From assembly GCA_030630685.1 (NCBI GenBank), contig DAOVMN010000099.1, positions 1-7,558 on the forward strand: DNA of 7,558 nt. The letters are read 5' to 3'. The translations under genes and the position numbers were made by a program. Positions 1 through 7,189 of the stretch are shown here, piece after piece; the stretch's first letter is position 1; each line of letters opens with the position of its first letter. Source of the stretch: Thermoplasmata archaeon. Lineage in GTDB: Archaea > Thermoplasmatota > DAOVMN01. A model generated the notes under the pieces. That model was given only the letters and a program-made list of their open reading frames with translations, was not told the origin of the DNA and searched no databases.

Positions 1-3000
1 AATGCGTAGGACATCTCGTAGAGGGAAGCCTTGTCGAAGGTGTTCATGGTTGCGATTATTCTCCAGTCTTTGTGGATGAAAAACTTGTGATCCTCTACCT
101 CATCCTCACCCTCAGGGTCTCCAATTATCTCGATTGGTTTTTCCTTGATCTTCTGGGCAAGCGTAATGTTGTCTCCGGTCAGTGCCGAGAAGAGTGAACC
201 GAATGCTTTGTCAATATCAGCCCTGTTGATCTCGTCGAGAATTAGCCATTTGTTTGCCGGCTTGTTATCATCATTCTGGAAACATCTGAGGAAGATGCCT
301 TTGTTGAATTCCAGTTTTTTCTCTTCAGCAGGCATGAGCCCCCCGATGGTGTCGAAGGTGGACCAGTCAGAGGTTGCAGTTGTCATTATGTAACCTTTTT
401 CCCCCTCTTTTTCTCCATCCTTGTTTCCTTTGTAGAACTTGCAGATTTCCTTTGCCAGCTTGGATTTCCCTGTGCCAGGGGGTCCGTTGAGGATGATGTG
501 CTTGCCGTTCTTGAGGGCGGTGGCGATCTGGGTGAAGAGGGAGTCCGGGTTTTCGAAATAAAGGCTGGAGACTTCAGGTAGTTGACCGAGTTTTTTGACT
601 TTGAGGTGTTCGAGGTGGGGGGAGTAGGTTTCTGGAGCTTTCGTTGGAGTAACATCCGGTGAAATATCTTCAAGAGCCAGAATTTCTTCGTATTCTTCTT
701 TTGTAAGGTGAAACAAACTTCCTTGGGCGCCATTTCTTACTGGAGATGATTCTTTCAGGGATGGAACATCAATAATCATATCCCAGGTTATCTCGTCAAC
801 TTTCTCTAAATATTTTATTGAAATTCCTTCAACTTCTCTCCCGAAACTCTTTTCAAACTCAGTGTGAAGTCCCTGTGTAATTTCACCTGTTGCTACTACT
901 TTCTTTTTCGGTGTGGACTCGTAGAAGATTACTTTGTCACCTGGGTTTGCCTGCTTGAATGCATCATGAATCCGGCGTTTGTTTCCTTTTTCATTGACGG
1001 ATGTATAGAAAATCTCTCCTCCATCTTTTATCTTGTCTACTTTCCAGATTTTGGGATTTGCTGTAATCCAGAAATATTGAGTTTCCTTTTCAGGCTGTAG
1101 TAACAAAACCTCATCCCAAATCTCTTCATCTATTCTGAAAAAGTAGCCCTGATTTATTCTGATGTTCTTTTTTGGGTTGAAAGGATGGTGCATTATTTCG
1201 TTCTTTTCAGCCATCTTTCTTACTTTTTCCCAGAGATTCTCATCAAAATCAATTGATTCAGAAAGTTCCCGGAAGTTTTTGATTGGAAGGATGATCCTGT
1301 CGTCTTCTATTCTCGCTTCTTCTTTTACCTGAGAGTGCCCAACTATTTGCTGGTTTCGATAATGGATAATTTTGTCATCGACTTTTGCTTCTTTCAGGAG
1401 TTGGTGGTGGTAAACATTGTCATCGGGTGCACGAAGAAAATCTACCCCTTCTCGAAGCTCCCCAATTACGCTGTGAAGACGTTTCCTGTTTACCCAGAAG
1501 TATTGTGGGCCTTCCTCCTCCGGGGATTCAGGGGGTTGCTCGGGTGCGGGATTGGTGAGACCCTCGGTCAGGAGTTTTTCCCGCTTTGACGGGTCAAAAA
1601 TAGCCGCCGCAATTTCGGGCTGATTTTTATCTCTGTGTGAAGAGCGTTTCCGGCTCTCAAAGAAAGTGCTAATAGAATCTAAGCCCTTCATGTAAGCCTG
1701 TTTGATTTCATCCGGCAAAGGATAGTTATCAAGATGAAAGCTGTAGAAAGTAGCGTTAAGTCCATCGAAGTTTATGGCTACCTCGTGCTCCTCAATCAAC
1801 TCTTTAATATTGATAAAATCATTAACAAGAGTCAATCCAATGTTATAGTTGTTATGTTTCTTCTTACCGTAAAAACTCAAGATTGCCCATGCCCCAAAAT
1901 TCAAGGAAAGAGTCTTATTGTCTGGCAAATTCACATGGAACCGCTCGTCATCCGGGCCTTTCACACCAAGTCTCCGAAGTGTTTCTTTCAGCAGATTGAA
2001 CGCCCATTTCGCTTCCTCTTTGTCCTTGAAGATGGTGGCAAAGGGCTCTGCAAATGGCTTTTCATCAGCTAATATGGCATTCTCGATTTCCTCATACTTG
2101 TGTTTATCTAATTGAATAAGCGTTCTCCGCCATCCGCCTTCCTCAATCTTTCGAGGTTTCGTATCAAACCAGTCCACAGGTATTCTATGACCATGGCGGA
2201 TTCCAGGTACAAATTCATAAGAACCTTTAACCTTTCCAATGCCCAATACTCTTGTGGTTCCATGATTCGCTATTATGTAATCTCCTTCTTTGATTTCGTG
2301 AACAAATTTCCAGAGTTGTTCAACTGCATATGCCGTCCAGTCATCATGTTTCTCCACTAATTCATCACGTTTAACCTCAAACTCCTCCCTGCTGAGCTCA
2401 GAGATATCTCCTATTTCATCCCAGCCAATCGCAATAAAACCGCCATTACGGCAAGATTCCCAATTCCAGGCGTCCTCTCCAGGGGCGATTTTCCAGTAGT
2501 TGATTTCCTCTTCATGTTCTTCAACTCTACCCTCATTAATTTTCTTAAACTCAGGATAAACTGCTTTGAATTTCTCAAAAACTCTCCTCATTTTAAACCC
2601 ATCAATCTCATCAACTATCTCATGATCTTCCATTTGATAGCCTTCAGCTTTCAGGTGGTCTCCAATTCCCAACCCATATCTGATTTCATGAGAATGAATA
2701 CTGAAAAAGAGCTGAGCGGAATCTCTGTGACTACCCTTCGATGATGGATAAAGTGCGATCCAACACCAAGTGGTGCCAAAATTTTGTTTCCATCCGAAAT
2801 CTTTTATCGCTTTTCCTTCTGTAAATTCGATATCACCAAATTTGTTTTCCAGACTCTCCTTTAGATGAGAATGTAGAGATTTTAGAAGATAATTGATCCT
2901 ATTTTTCTCCTTGTTAAAATATATCTGGAAAAGAATCGTGAAATCAGTCCATGCATGAAGAACGTTCTTTTCATATTCTTTGTTAACTTCTTTCTGGATT

Positions 3001-3866
3001 TCATGGAAATCATCAAGTGTCAATTTTTCAACACTTAGAATTCTCTCCAAAATAAGATGTCGTATCTTGTTAACTTTTTCTTTTCCTCGATATCTTCTTT
3101 CTTCTTGTTCTAGATATCCTTTATCCATTCCTTTGATGGAATCCAGAAACGATTTAGGATTATCTTCAAATCTTTTCAGTTTTTGAGCATATTCGAAAGG
3201 ATATCTCACATATATCTTATACTTCAACTCCTCATATCCACTAATACAGTAGAGGAAATCCTGCCCATCCATCACAGTCGGTTCCTCAACAATTCCTTTC
3301 TCTCCAAGGTAGTCAGCTATGACATTACAGGTCTCAATATATTTCTCATATTTCTCTCCAATCTTTCCTTTTCTAAATTTCCAATCCAAATCCAGCACAT
3401 TCTGTAAATGTCGGAAAATGTCATCTTTGTAGATGGGATATTTATTTCGATTGATTGATGCAAGAATATATCCAATAAGGGGAGCACCAAAACTCCCTTT
3501 TTCCTCACTCTTGATCTTGGTCCTTGCAAGTTGGATTCGTTCCGCAAGAGGTTTGGTTTCATTACTCAAGGAATTAATGAAATCAACTGCAACATCTGGA
3601 TTCTTTTCTGCAACTTTGTGAAGATTATCAAGTTCAGACCAATGCACGAACGGACCTGCTTGTGGATTATTTTTCTGCAACAACTCAACCTTCTCAACCA
3701 AGTTCTCTCTGGTGATTCCACCCACCGGAAATCTCTCGTTGAGTTTAGACAAAATGTCCCACTTGTACTGTTCATCCCAGCCCTTGGTTCCCCTGAACTT
3801 CCTGTATTCCTCGGCTGCGATGTCCATGAGCATATCATTTCTCAGAATGGTTCCCAATTCTTTCAT
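1..3866 (-). CDS. McrB-family AAA+ NTPase with multiple EVE/PUA-like reader modules (type IV restriction), 3'-partial
   Basis: This is the predicted motor and specificity subunit of a modification-dependent restriction system. The open frame has 1288 codons with no stop and leaves the window before its C-terminus. Modules in order: a helical N-terminal domain (about 1-208); a charged helical linker (210-310); an unassigned alpha/beta module (about 320-420, WCWIALYP at 367-374); EVE/PUA-like module 1 (about 455-590, YWKIAPGEDAW, GWDEIGD); a second unassigned module (about 615-735, LNFGAWAILSF); a Pro/Glu-rich linker (771-788); EVE module 2 (789-922, starts YFWVN); EVE module 3 (931-1065, starts YFWITANPKIW, with PGD at 975-977); and a McrB-type AAA+ domain. 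The AAA+ domain shows Walker A GPPGTGKS (1128-1135), Walker B LDEINRAD (D1211, E1212) and the McrB signature IIATMNTFD (1270-1278). The arginine-finger region is cut off by the edge. The ATG at 3866 is chosen because a TATA box lies 26 bases upstream. It is far longer than E. coli McrB (about 460 residues). The AAA+ family call is firm; module names are by pattern only. An mcrC gene would be expected downstream, outside the window. Confidence 0.93.
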   Translation of the reverse strand, partial: MKELGTILRNDMLMDIAAEEYRKFRGTKGWDEQYKWDILSKLNERFPVGGITRENLVEKVELLQKNNPQAGPFVHWSELDNLHKVAEKNPDVAVDFINSLSNETKPLAERIQLARTKIKSEEKGSFGAPLIGYILASINRNKYPIYKDDIFRHLQNVLDLDWKFRKGKIGEKYEKYIETCNVIADYLGEKGIVEEPTVMDGQDFLYCISGYEELKYKIYVRYPFEYAQKLKRFEDNPKSFLDSIKGMDKGYLEQEERRYRGKEKVNKIRHLILERILSVEKLTLDDFHEIQKEVNKEYEKNVLHAWTDFTILFQIYFNKEKNRINYLLKSLHSHLKESLENKFGDIEFTEGKAIKDFGWKQNFGTTWCWIALYPSSKGSHRDSAQLFFSIHSHEIRYGLGIGDHLKAEGYQMEDHEIVDEIDGFKMRRVFEKFKAVYPEFKKINEGRVEEHEEEINYWKIAPGEDAWNWESCRNGGFIAIGWDEIGDISELSREEFEVKRDELVEKHDDWTAYAVEQLWKFVHEIKEGDYIIANHGTTRVLGIGKVKGSYEFVPGIRHGHRIPVDWFDTKPRKIEEGGWRRTLIQLDKHKYEEIENAILADEKPFAEPFATIFKDKEEAKWAFNLLKETLRRLGVKGPDDERFHVNLPDNKTLSLNFGAWAILSFYGKKKHNNYNIGLTLVNDFINIKELIEEHEVAINFDGLNATFYSFHLDNYPLPDEIKQAYMKGLDSISTFFESRKRSSHRDKNQPEIAAAIFDPSKREKLLTEGLTNPAPEQPPESPEEEGPQYFWVNRKRLHSVIGELREGVDFLRAPDDNVYHHQLLKEAKVDDKIIHYRNQQIVGHSQVKEEARIEDDRIILPIKNFRELSESIDFDENLWEKVRKMAEKNEIMHHPFNPKKNIRINQGYFFRIDEEIWDEVLLLQPEKETQYFWITANPKIWKVDKIKDGGEIFYTSVNEKGNKRRIHDAFKQANPGDKVIFYESTPKKKVVATGEITQGLHTEFEKSFGREVEGISIKYLEKVDEITWDMIIDVPSLKESSPVRNGAQGSLFHLTKEEYEEILALEDISPDVTPTKAPETYSPHLEHLKVKKLGQLPEVSSLYFENPDSLFTQIATALKNGKHIILNGPPGTGKSKLAKEICKFYKGNKDGEKEGEKGYIMTTATSDWSTFDTIGGLMPAEEKKLEFNKGIFLRCFQNDDNKPANKWLILDEINRADIDKAFGSLFSALTGDNITLAQKIKEKPIEIIGDPEGEDEVEDHKFFIHKDWRIIATMNTFDKASLYEMSYA

Positions 3867-3908
3867 GCCAGATACAGCCCAGTAACCATTAATAAACCTT
3901 ACTTTTTT
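3866..3908 (-). promoter_or_regulatory. Archaeal TATA promoter of the McrB-like gene, leaderless
   Basis: Read on the minus strand, a purine-rich stretch AAAAAAGTAAGG (a possible BRE) is followed by TTTATTAA (plus-strand 3889-3896). The box is centred about 26 bases before the ATG at 3866, so transcription should begin at or next to the A of the start codon. No Shine-Dalgarno sequence precedes the ATG. This spacing is what fixes the start. The frame is open back to a stop at 3936-3938, and the only other usual start there is a TTG at 3911, which directly abuts GGAGGG with no spacing. Confidence 0.65.
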
Positions 3909-3929
3909 CAACCCTCCGCATGGAAAGGG

Positions 3930-3943
3930 GTGATTTCAATCAC
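3930..3943. repeat. Perfect inverted repeat in the divergent intergenic region (candidate operator)
   Basis: GTGATTTCAATCAC consists of two 6-base arms (GTGATT and AATCAC) around a TC centre. It lies between the two divergent promoters, about 34 bases upstream of the TATA box of the McrB-like gene and about 60 bases upstream of the helicase TATA box. The shape and place suit a dimeric regulator binding site. No regulator gene is in the window, so the role is inferred. Confidence 0.4.
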
Positions 3944-3969
3944 AAACTCAAAGATTTAATCTACGTTCT

Positions 3970-3998
3970 CCCAACAACTCACCCCCCTCCCGACCCCC
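3970..3998 (-). other. G-rich tract with four G-runs (potential G-quadruplex)
   Basis: On the minus strand this segment has G-runs of 5, 3, 6 and 3, separated by 2, 1 and 9 bases (plus-strand C-runs at 3994-3998, 3989-3991, 3982-3987 and 3970-3972). This is enough to form an intramolecular quadruplex, although one loop is long. It sits directly upstream of the helicase TATA box and in the far upstream region of the McrB-like gene. Whether it folds or matters is not shown. Confidence 0.35.
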
Positions 3999-4002
3999 AA
4001 TC

Positions 4003-4016
4003 AAAAATACTATTAA
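4003..4016 (+). promoter_or_regulatory. Probable TATA box of the helicase-nuclease gene
   Basis: The AT-rich segment AAAAATACTATTAA follows a C-rich stretch and ends 34 bases before the ATG. Archaeal transcripts usually start about 25 bases after the box centre, which would give a short leader of roughly 13-18 bases containing the ribosome binding site at 4040-4045. Confidence 0.55.
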
Positions 4017-4039
4017 CTCAAACACTACTGCCCTTGACC

Positions 4040-4045
4040 AAGGAG
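4040..4045 (+). promoter_or_regulatory. Shine-Dalgarno site of the helicase-nuclease gene
   Basis: AAGGAG ends five bases before the ATG at 4051. It supports that start codon and distinguishes this gene from its two neighbours, which appear leaderless. Confidence 0.7.
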
Positions 4046-4050
4046 TTACC

Positions 4051-7038
4051 ATGACCGATCTTCTAAAAGACCTGAACAAAGACCAGAAAAAAGCTGTTGA
4101 GTGCATAGAAAAACCGGTGTTCGTGATGGCGGGTCCCGGAACTGGTAAGACCCGGGTAACCACCCACAAACTGGCTTACCTCATAAAAGAAAAGGGCTAC
4201 TCCCCGGGTGAAATCATTCTCCTGACATTCTCGGACAGAGCCGCCAAAGAGATGGAGGACAGGGTGGAGGACATGATCCCCGATGTTACCGGTGTTCAGA
4301 TCTCCACCTTCCACTCTTTTTGCTATGACATCATCCGGGATAACTCCCTTGAACTGGGGATAAATGCTGGTGGTGCCATTATCACAGATGAATTCCAGCA
4401 GGCATTCCTTCTCTCAAATCTGGATTCACTTGGCATTGAATCATTTAAAATACCAGCGAAGCCGATTGAGCTAACAAAGATCTTTCAGGGAGCAATAGCA
4501 CGGTTCAAGCAGGGGAACATAACAATCGAAAGGCTTGACGAATATATCAAAAAAAACGAGGATGAGCAGTCTCAGGACGAGGAGCTCCCGAAGCTGAAGG
4601 ACTTTGCAAAGGCGTACCGTGCCTATGAGGATTTCAAGAAACAGAAAGGACTTCTGGATTTTGGGGATATGCAGTTCCATGCCCTTGATCTCTTCGAGAA
4701 AAGACCCGAGATACTGGAGAGATACCGGCAAAAGTTTAGACACATCATCGTGGACGAATTTCAGGACACTGACTTCATCCAGTTGCAGATACTATTCCAA
4801 CTTGCACCGGAGGGGAACCTTACCATCGTGGCAGATGACGACCAGTCCATCTATCGATTCAGGGGAGCATACCTGACCAACATTCAGGAGTTCAAGGAGT
4901 TTTACAATGACAAGGGTATGCCTCCTGAAAAGATTGTCCTGCGCAGGAACTATCGATGCACAGGTAACATCCAGAAAGTTGCCGGCAATTTGATAGGGAA
5001 CAATCCGGAGAGAGAGGAGAAGACGTTTGTTACCGAAAAGGATGAGGGACTACCAGTAGATATTACACTCTACCAGGATGACTGGGAGCAGGCAAAAGGG
5101 ATTGTCGGATTGATACAGTGTCTGCACGATCAGGGAAGGGATTGGGATGATATTGCCGTACTTTTCAGAAGAAGAAAGGATTCTATTCCGATTATCGAGA
5201 TGCTTGAAAAGAGCGGAATACAGTATGAGATCATAGGATCCAGGGAGTACTTCAGAGAGCCAATCGTAAGAACTGTACTAGCCTATCTCAGGGTGCTGAA
5301 CGATCCCTCGTGGAATCAGCCAGCACTTGGACAATTGCTGATGAGACCGGAACATGGGATCACTCCCGGTGAGATACCAAGACTTTCACGTTATGCCCGG
5401 GACAAAAACCTCTCGCTCTGGGAGGCACTTGGTGACCTGGAGGAATTCGACGGAGACATCTCGAATTTCAAGAGGTTCAGAATTGATATGGAGAAACTAT
5501 TCAGGATAAAGGGAGAGCAAGGTTTACCTGGATTGGTGAGAGCGATTCTATTTGGAAAGGGTCTATTCAGGGTTGAGATCGCAAAGAACAATATCGATAA
5601 TATTAGATTGCTCAACAGATTCCTTGAGATAACTTCAGATTTCCTTGAGGTCTATCCAGAAGCTTCACTTGAGGACTTTATGATGCATATCGAAGCACTC
5701 TCAAATCTTGGGTTCGAGGACAAATCAATGGAGACAGATTCAGGAAAGGTTCGCCTGATGACAGTGCATGGTTCCAAAGGCAAGGAGCTCCCGATTGTGA
5801 TAATCCCATGTCTGAACAAGAACAGATTCCCAAGCACCTATCAGCGATACAAGATCGAGATACCAGATGAGCTTGCAGATGGGACCCTCCCGGAGGGTGG
5901 GGGAAAAGAACTCCATGAGCAGGAGGAAAGGCGTCTCTTCTATGTGGCACTCACAAGAGGAAAAGATGAGGTTCATGTGAGCTATTGCAGGATGTATGGG
6001 AATAACAAGAAGGAGACCCCACCATCAATTTTCCTGAAGGAAGTTTTCCAGAAAGAAGAGGGCTATGTGGTCAAAGAGGTCAAGGAACAGGAGCTGAAAA
6101 TAAGAGAACGTTCCGGTTCTGAAGAGGGTGCGATCTTCAAAAGGATCATTTCAGCAATCCAGAGGGGAGAATGGCAGGGTTCGTTTGATGCGATGACTGC
6201 TCTAGCGAAGTACAAAGGTGTTGATTTATCGGATATCCGGATTCCGAAAGAATTGAATCTATCAAATTATCTGGAAGAACTTGATGTGATCAGGAAGGTT
6301 CCGGAAAAGGAACACGCCGAGGCAAGGTCTTACTCTCCTTCAAAATTATCGATGTACGAGGAATGCCCGAGAAAGTACTGGTACAGTCATGTGTTGAAGA
6401 TACCCGGGGAGGTGAAGACATATTTTACACTTGGTTCAGTTGTACATAATGTGATAGAACTCATAACAAAACGGCTCAAGAACGGGGATAGGGTTTCCGA
6501 AGATGAGGCATTGAAAATACTGGATATGCAATGGAAATCATCCGAATATGAAATGGAGAGCAAGGAGAAACAGGATAGAGCCGATGCAGAGGAGATGATC
6601 CGAAAGTTCATGCTGCATCAGGCAGAGAAAGAGAGCAGGATCGTGGATGTTGAGAGATGGATCAAACTTGACATTGAAGGCAGAAAGATCGTTGGAAAGG
6701 TTGACCGTATCGATGATGTTGGGAATACTTTAGAGGTCATTGATTACAAGAGCAGCAAGAATAAAACCTCTAAACCGAAGCTGAAGGAAGATTACCAGAT
6801 GGCATTATACTGGCTTGGTGTTGAGAGTGATTACAAAAAACCGGTGAGTCGGGTGGGGCATTGGTATCTCAGAATGGACGATGAGAGGATGGTGGAACTC
6901 ACTGAAGAGGAGAGGGATGCTGTGCGAATTCGGGCGTTGAAGGTCATTGAGGGTATAGAAAAAGGAAAATTCGAACCAGAGAAAGGCTATCACTGCAAGA
7001 GGTGTGATTATGGGGAACTGTGTGATGTGAAGAAATGA
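4051..7038 (+). CDS. UvrD/PcrA-like SF1A helicase fused to RecB/Cas4-type PD-(D/E)XK nuclease with Fe-S cysteines
   Basis: This 995-residue protein is predicted to unwind DNA 3'-5' using ATP and to cut the product, as in double-strand-break end resection. Helicase motifs are complete: Q-motif glutamine Q12; Walker A AGPGTGKT (27-34); motif Ia LTFSDRAAKEM (58-68); TFHSF (86-90); Walker B VDEFQDTD (234-241); motif III ADDDQSIYRFRGA (261-273); motif IV LRRNYRC (297-303); motif V TVHGSKGKE (571-579); motif VI EERRLFYVALTRGK (625-638). A linker leads to the nuclease (about 756-995) with H799, D885, D898-Y-K900 and Q916xxxY920, so the catalytic set is intact. C772 with C982, C985 and C991 matches the 4Fe-4S arrangement of AddB and Cas4. 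A motor and nuclease in one chain resemble AdnA/AdnB, but no partner subunit gene is in the window. The ATG at 4051 has a good Shine-Dalgarno site. The gene is divergent from the McrB-like gene with a 184-base gap. Its role could be host repair or defence. Confidence 0.93.
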   Translation: MTDLLKDLNKDQKKAVECIEKPVFVMAGPGTGKTRVTTHKLAYLIKEKGYSPGEIILLTFSDRAAKEMEDRVEDMIPDVTGVQISTFHSFCYDIIRDNSLELGINAGGAIITDEFQQAFLLSNLDSLGIESFKIPAKPIELTKIFQGAIARFKQGNITIERLDEYIKKNEDEQSQDEELPKLKDFAKAYRAYEDFKKQKGLLDFGDMQFHALDLFEKRPEILERYRQKFRHIIVDEFQDTDFIQLQILFQLAPEGNLTIVADDDQSIYRFRGAYLTNIQEFKEFYNDKGMPPEKIVLRRNYRCTGNIQKVAGNLIGNNPEREEKTFVTEKDEGLPVDITLYQDDWEQAKGIVGLIQCLHDQGRDWDDIAVLFRRRKDSIPIIEMLEKSGIQYEIIGSREYFREPIVRTVLAYLRVLNDPSWNQPALGQLLMRPEHGITPGEIPRLSRYARDKNLSLWEALGDLEEFDGDISNFKRFRIDMEKLFRIKGEQGLPGLVRAILFGKGLFRVEIAKNNIDNIRLLNRFLEITSDFLEVYPEASLEDFMMHIEALSNLGFEDKSMETDSGKVRLMTVHGSKGKELPIVIIPCLNKNRFPSTYQRYKIEIPDELADGTLPEGGGKELHEQEERRLFYVALTRGKDEVHVSYCRMYGNNKKETPPSIFLKEVFQKEEGYVVKEVKEQELKIRERSGSEEGAIFKRIISAIQRGEWQGSFDAMTALAKYKGVDLSDIRIPKELNLSNYLEELDVIRKVPEKEHAEARSYSPSKLSMYEECPRKYWYSHVLKIPGEVKTYFTLGSVVHNVIELITKRLKNGDRVSEDEALKILDMQWKSSEYEMESKEKQDRADAEEMIRKFMLHQAEKESRIVDVERWIKLDIEGRKIVGKVDRIDDVGNTLEVIDYKSSKNKTSKPKLKEDYQMALYWLGVESDYKKPVSRVGHWYLRMDDERMVELTEEERDAVRIRALKVIEGIEKGKFEPEKGYHCKRCDYGELCDVKK

Positions 7039-7048
7039 AATGTTAATT

Positions 7049-7065
7049 CGACGTCGTAGTCGTCG
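7049..7065 (+). other. Weak hairpin just after the helicase-nuclease stop
   Basis: CGACG and CGTCG form a perfect 5-base stem around a 7-base loop, starting 11 bases after the stop codon. A pyrimidine-rich stretch follows, but no run of T. Archaeal terminators depend mainly on T-runs, and the nearest one is TTTTT at 7160-7164, which also serves as part of the next TATA box. This is a possible end of transcription, with weak support. Confidence 0.25.
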
Positions 7066-7159
7066 TTCTCTGTGATTTCGTGTCTCTGCCGCTCAGTCCA
7101 TCATTGCAAATCTATGGGGGGTCCCCAACCCGAAAAACCACCCCCTCGCCAACAAAACG

Positions 7160-7166
7160 TTTTTAA
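7160..7166 (+). promoter_or_regulatory. TATA box of the surface-protein gene, leaderless
   Basis: TTTTTAA is centred about 26 bases before the ATG at 7190, the same spacing as for the McrB-like gene. The bases just before the ATG are CTTCCCCACCC, with no Shine-Dalgarno sequence. The transcript therefore probably starts at the start codon. Confidence 0.55.
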
Positions 7167-7189
7167 CCAGATAACCATCTTCCCCACCC

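Larger units (their letters stand above)
7039..7189. other. Intergenic spacer, no gene seen
   Basis: This 151-base spacer holds, in order, the weak hairpin, a CTCTG-rich stretch (7066-7095), a six-G run then CCCC (7116-7126), and a C-rich stretch. GGGGGT (7117-7122) can pair with ACCCCC (7140-7145) across a 17-base loop. The promoter of the next gene ends the spacer. Open frames crossing it are short and overlap better-supported genes. Confidence 0.5.

Noticed and set aside
386..733. Minus-strand 115-codon open frame
   Set aside because: It lies in a different frame inside the McrB-like gene, over the linker and Walker A region, and its lysine- and serine-rich translation resembles no protein.
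1734..2360. Plus-strand open frames of 65 to 112 codons
   Set aside because: They are antisense shadows of the continuous McrB-like frame, whose codons translate into recognisable EVE-like and neighbouring modules.
1..3866. Possible frameshift or fusion of separate genes in the McrB-like region
   Set aside because: Codon-by-codon translation from 3866 to 3 shows one frame without stops, and the AAA+ motifs are in the same frame as the ATG.
3867..3911. Upstream TTG start at 3911 for the McrB-like gene
   Set aside because: It would add 15 residues and has GGAGGG directly adjacent with no spacing. The TATA box at 3889-3896 would then lie inside the coding region, and its spacing fits the ATG at 3866.
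3531..3959. Plus-strand 142-codon open frame opposite the start of the McrB-like gene
   Set aside because: It is antisense to the N-terminal coding region and crosses both that gene's promoter and the dyad. It has no ribosome binding site and its translation is not protein-like in pattern.
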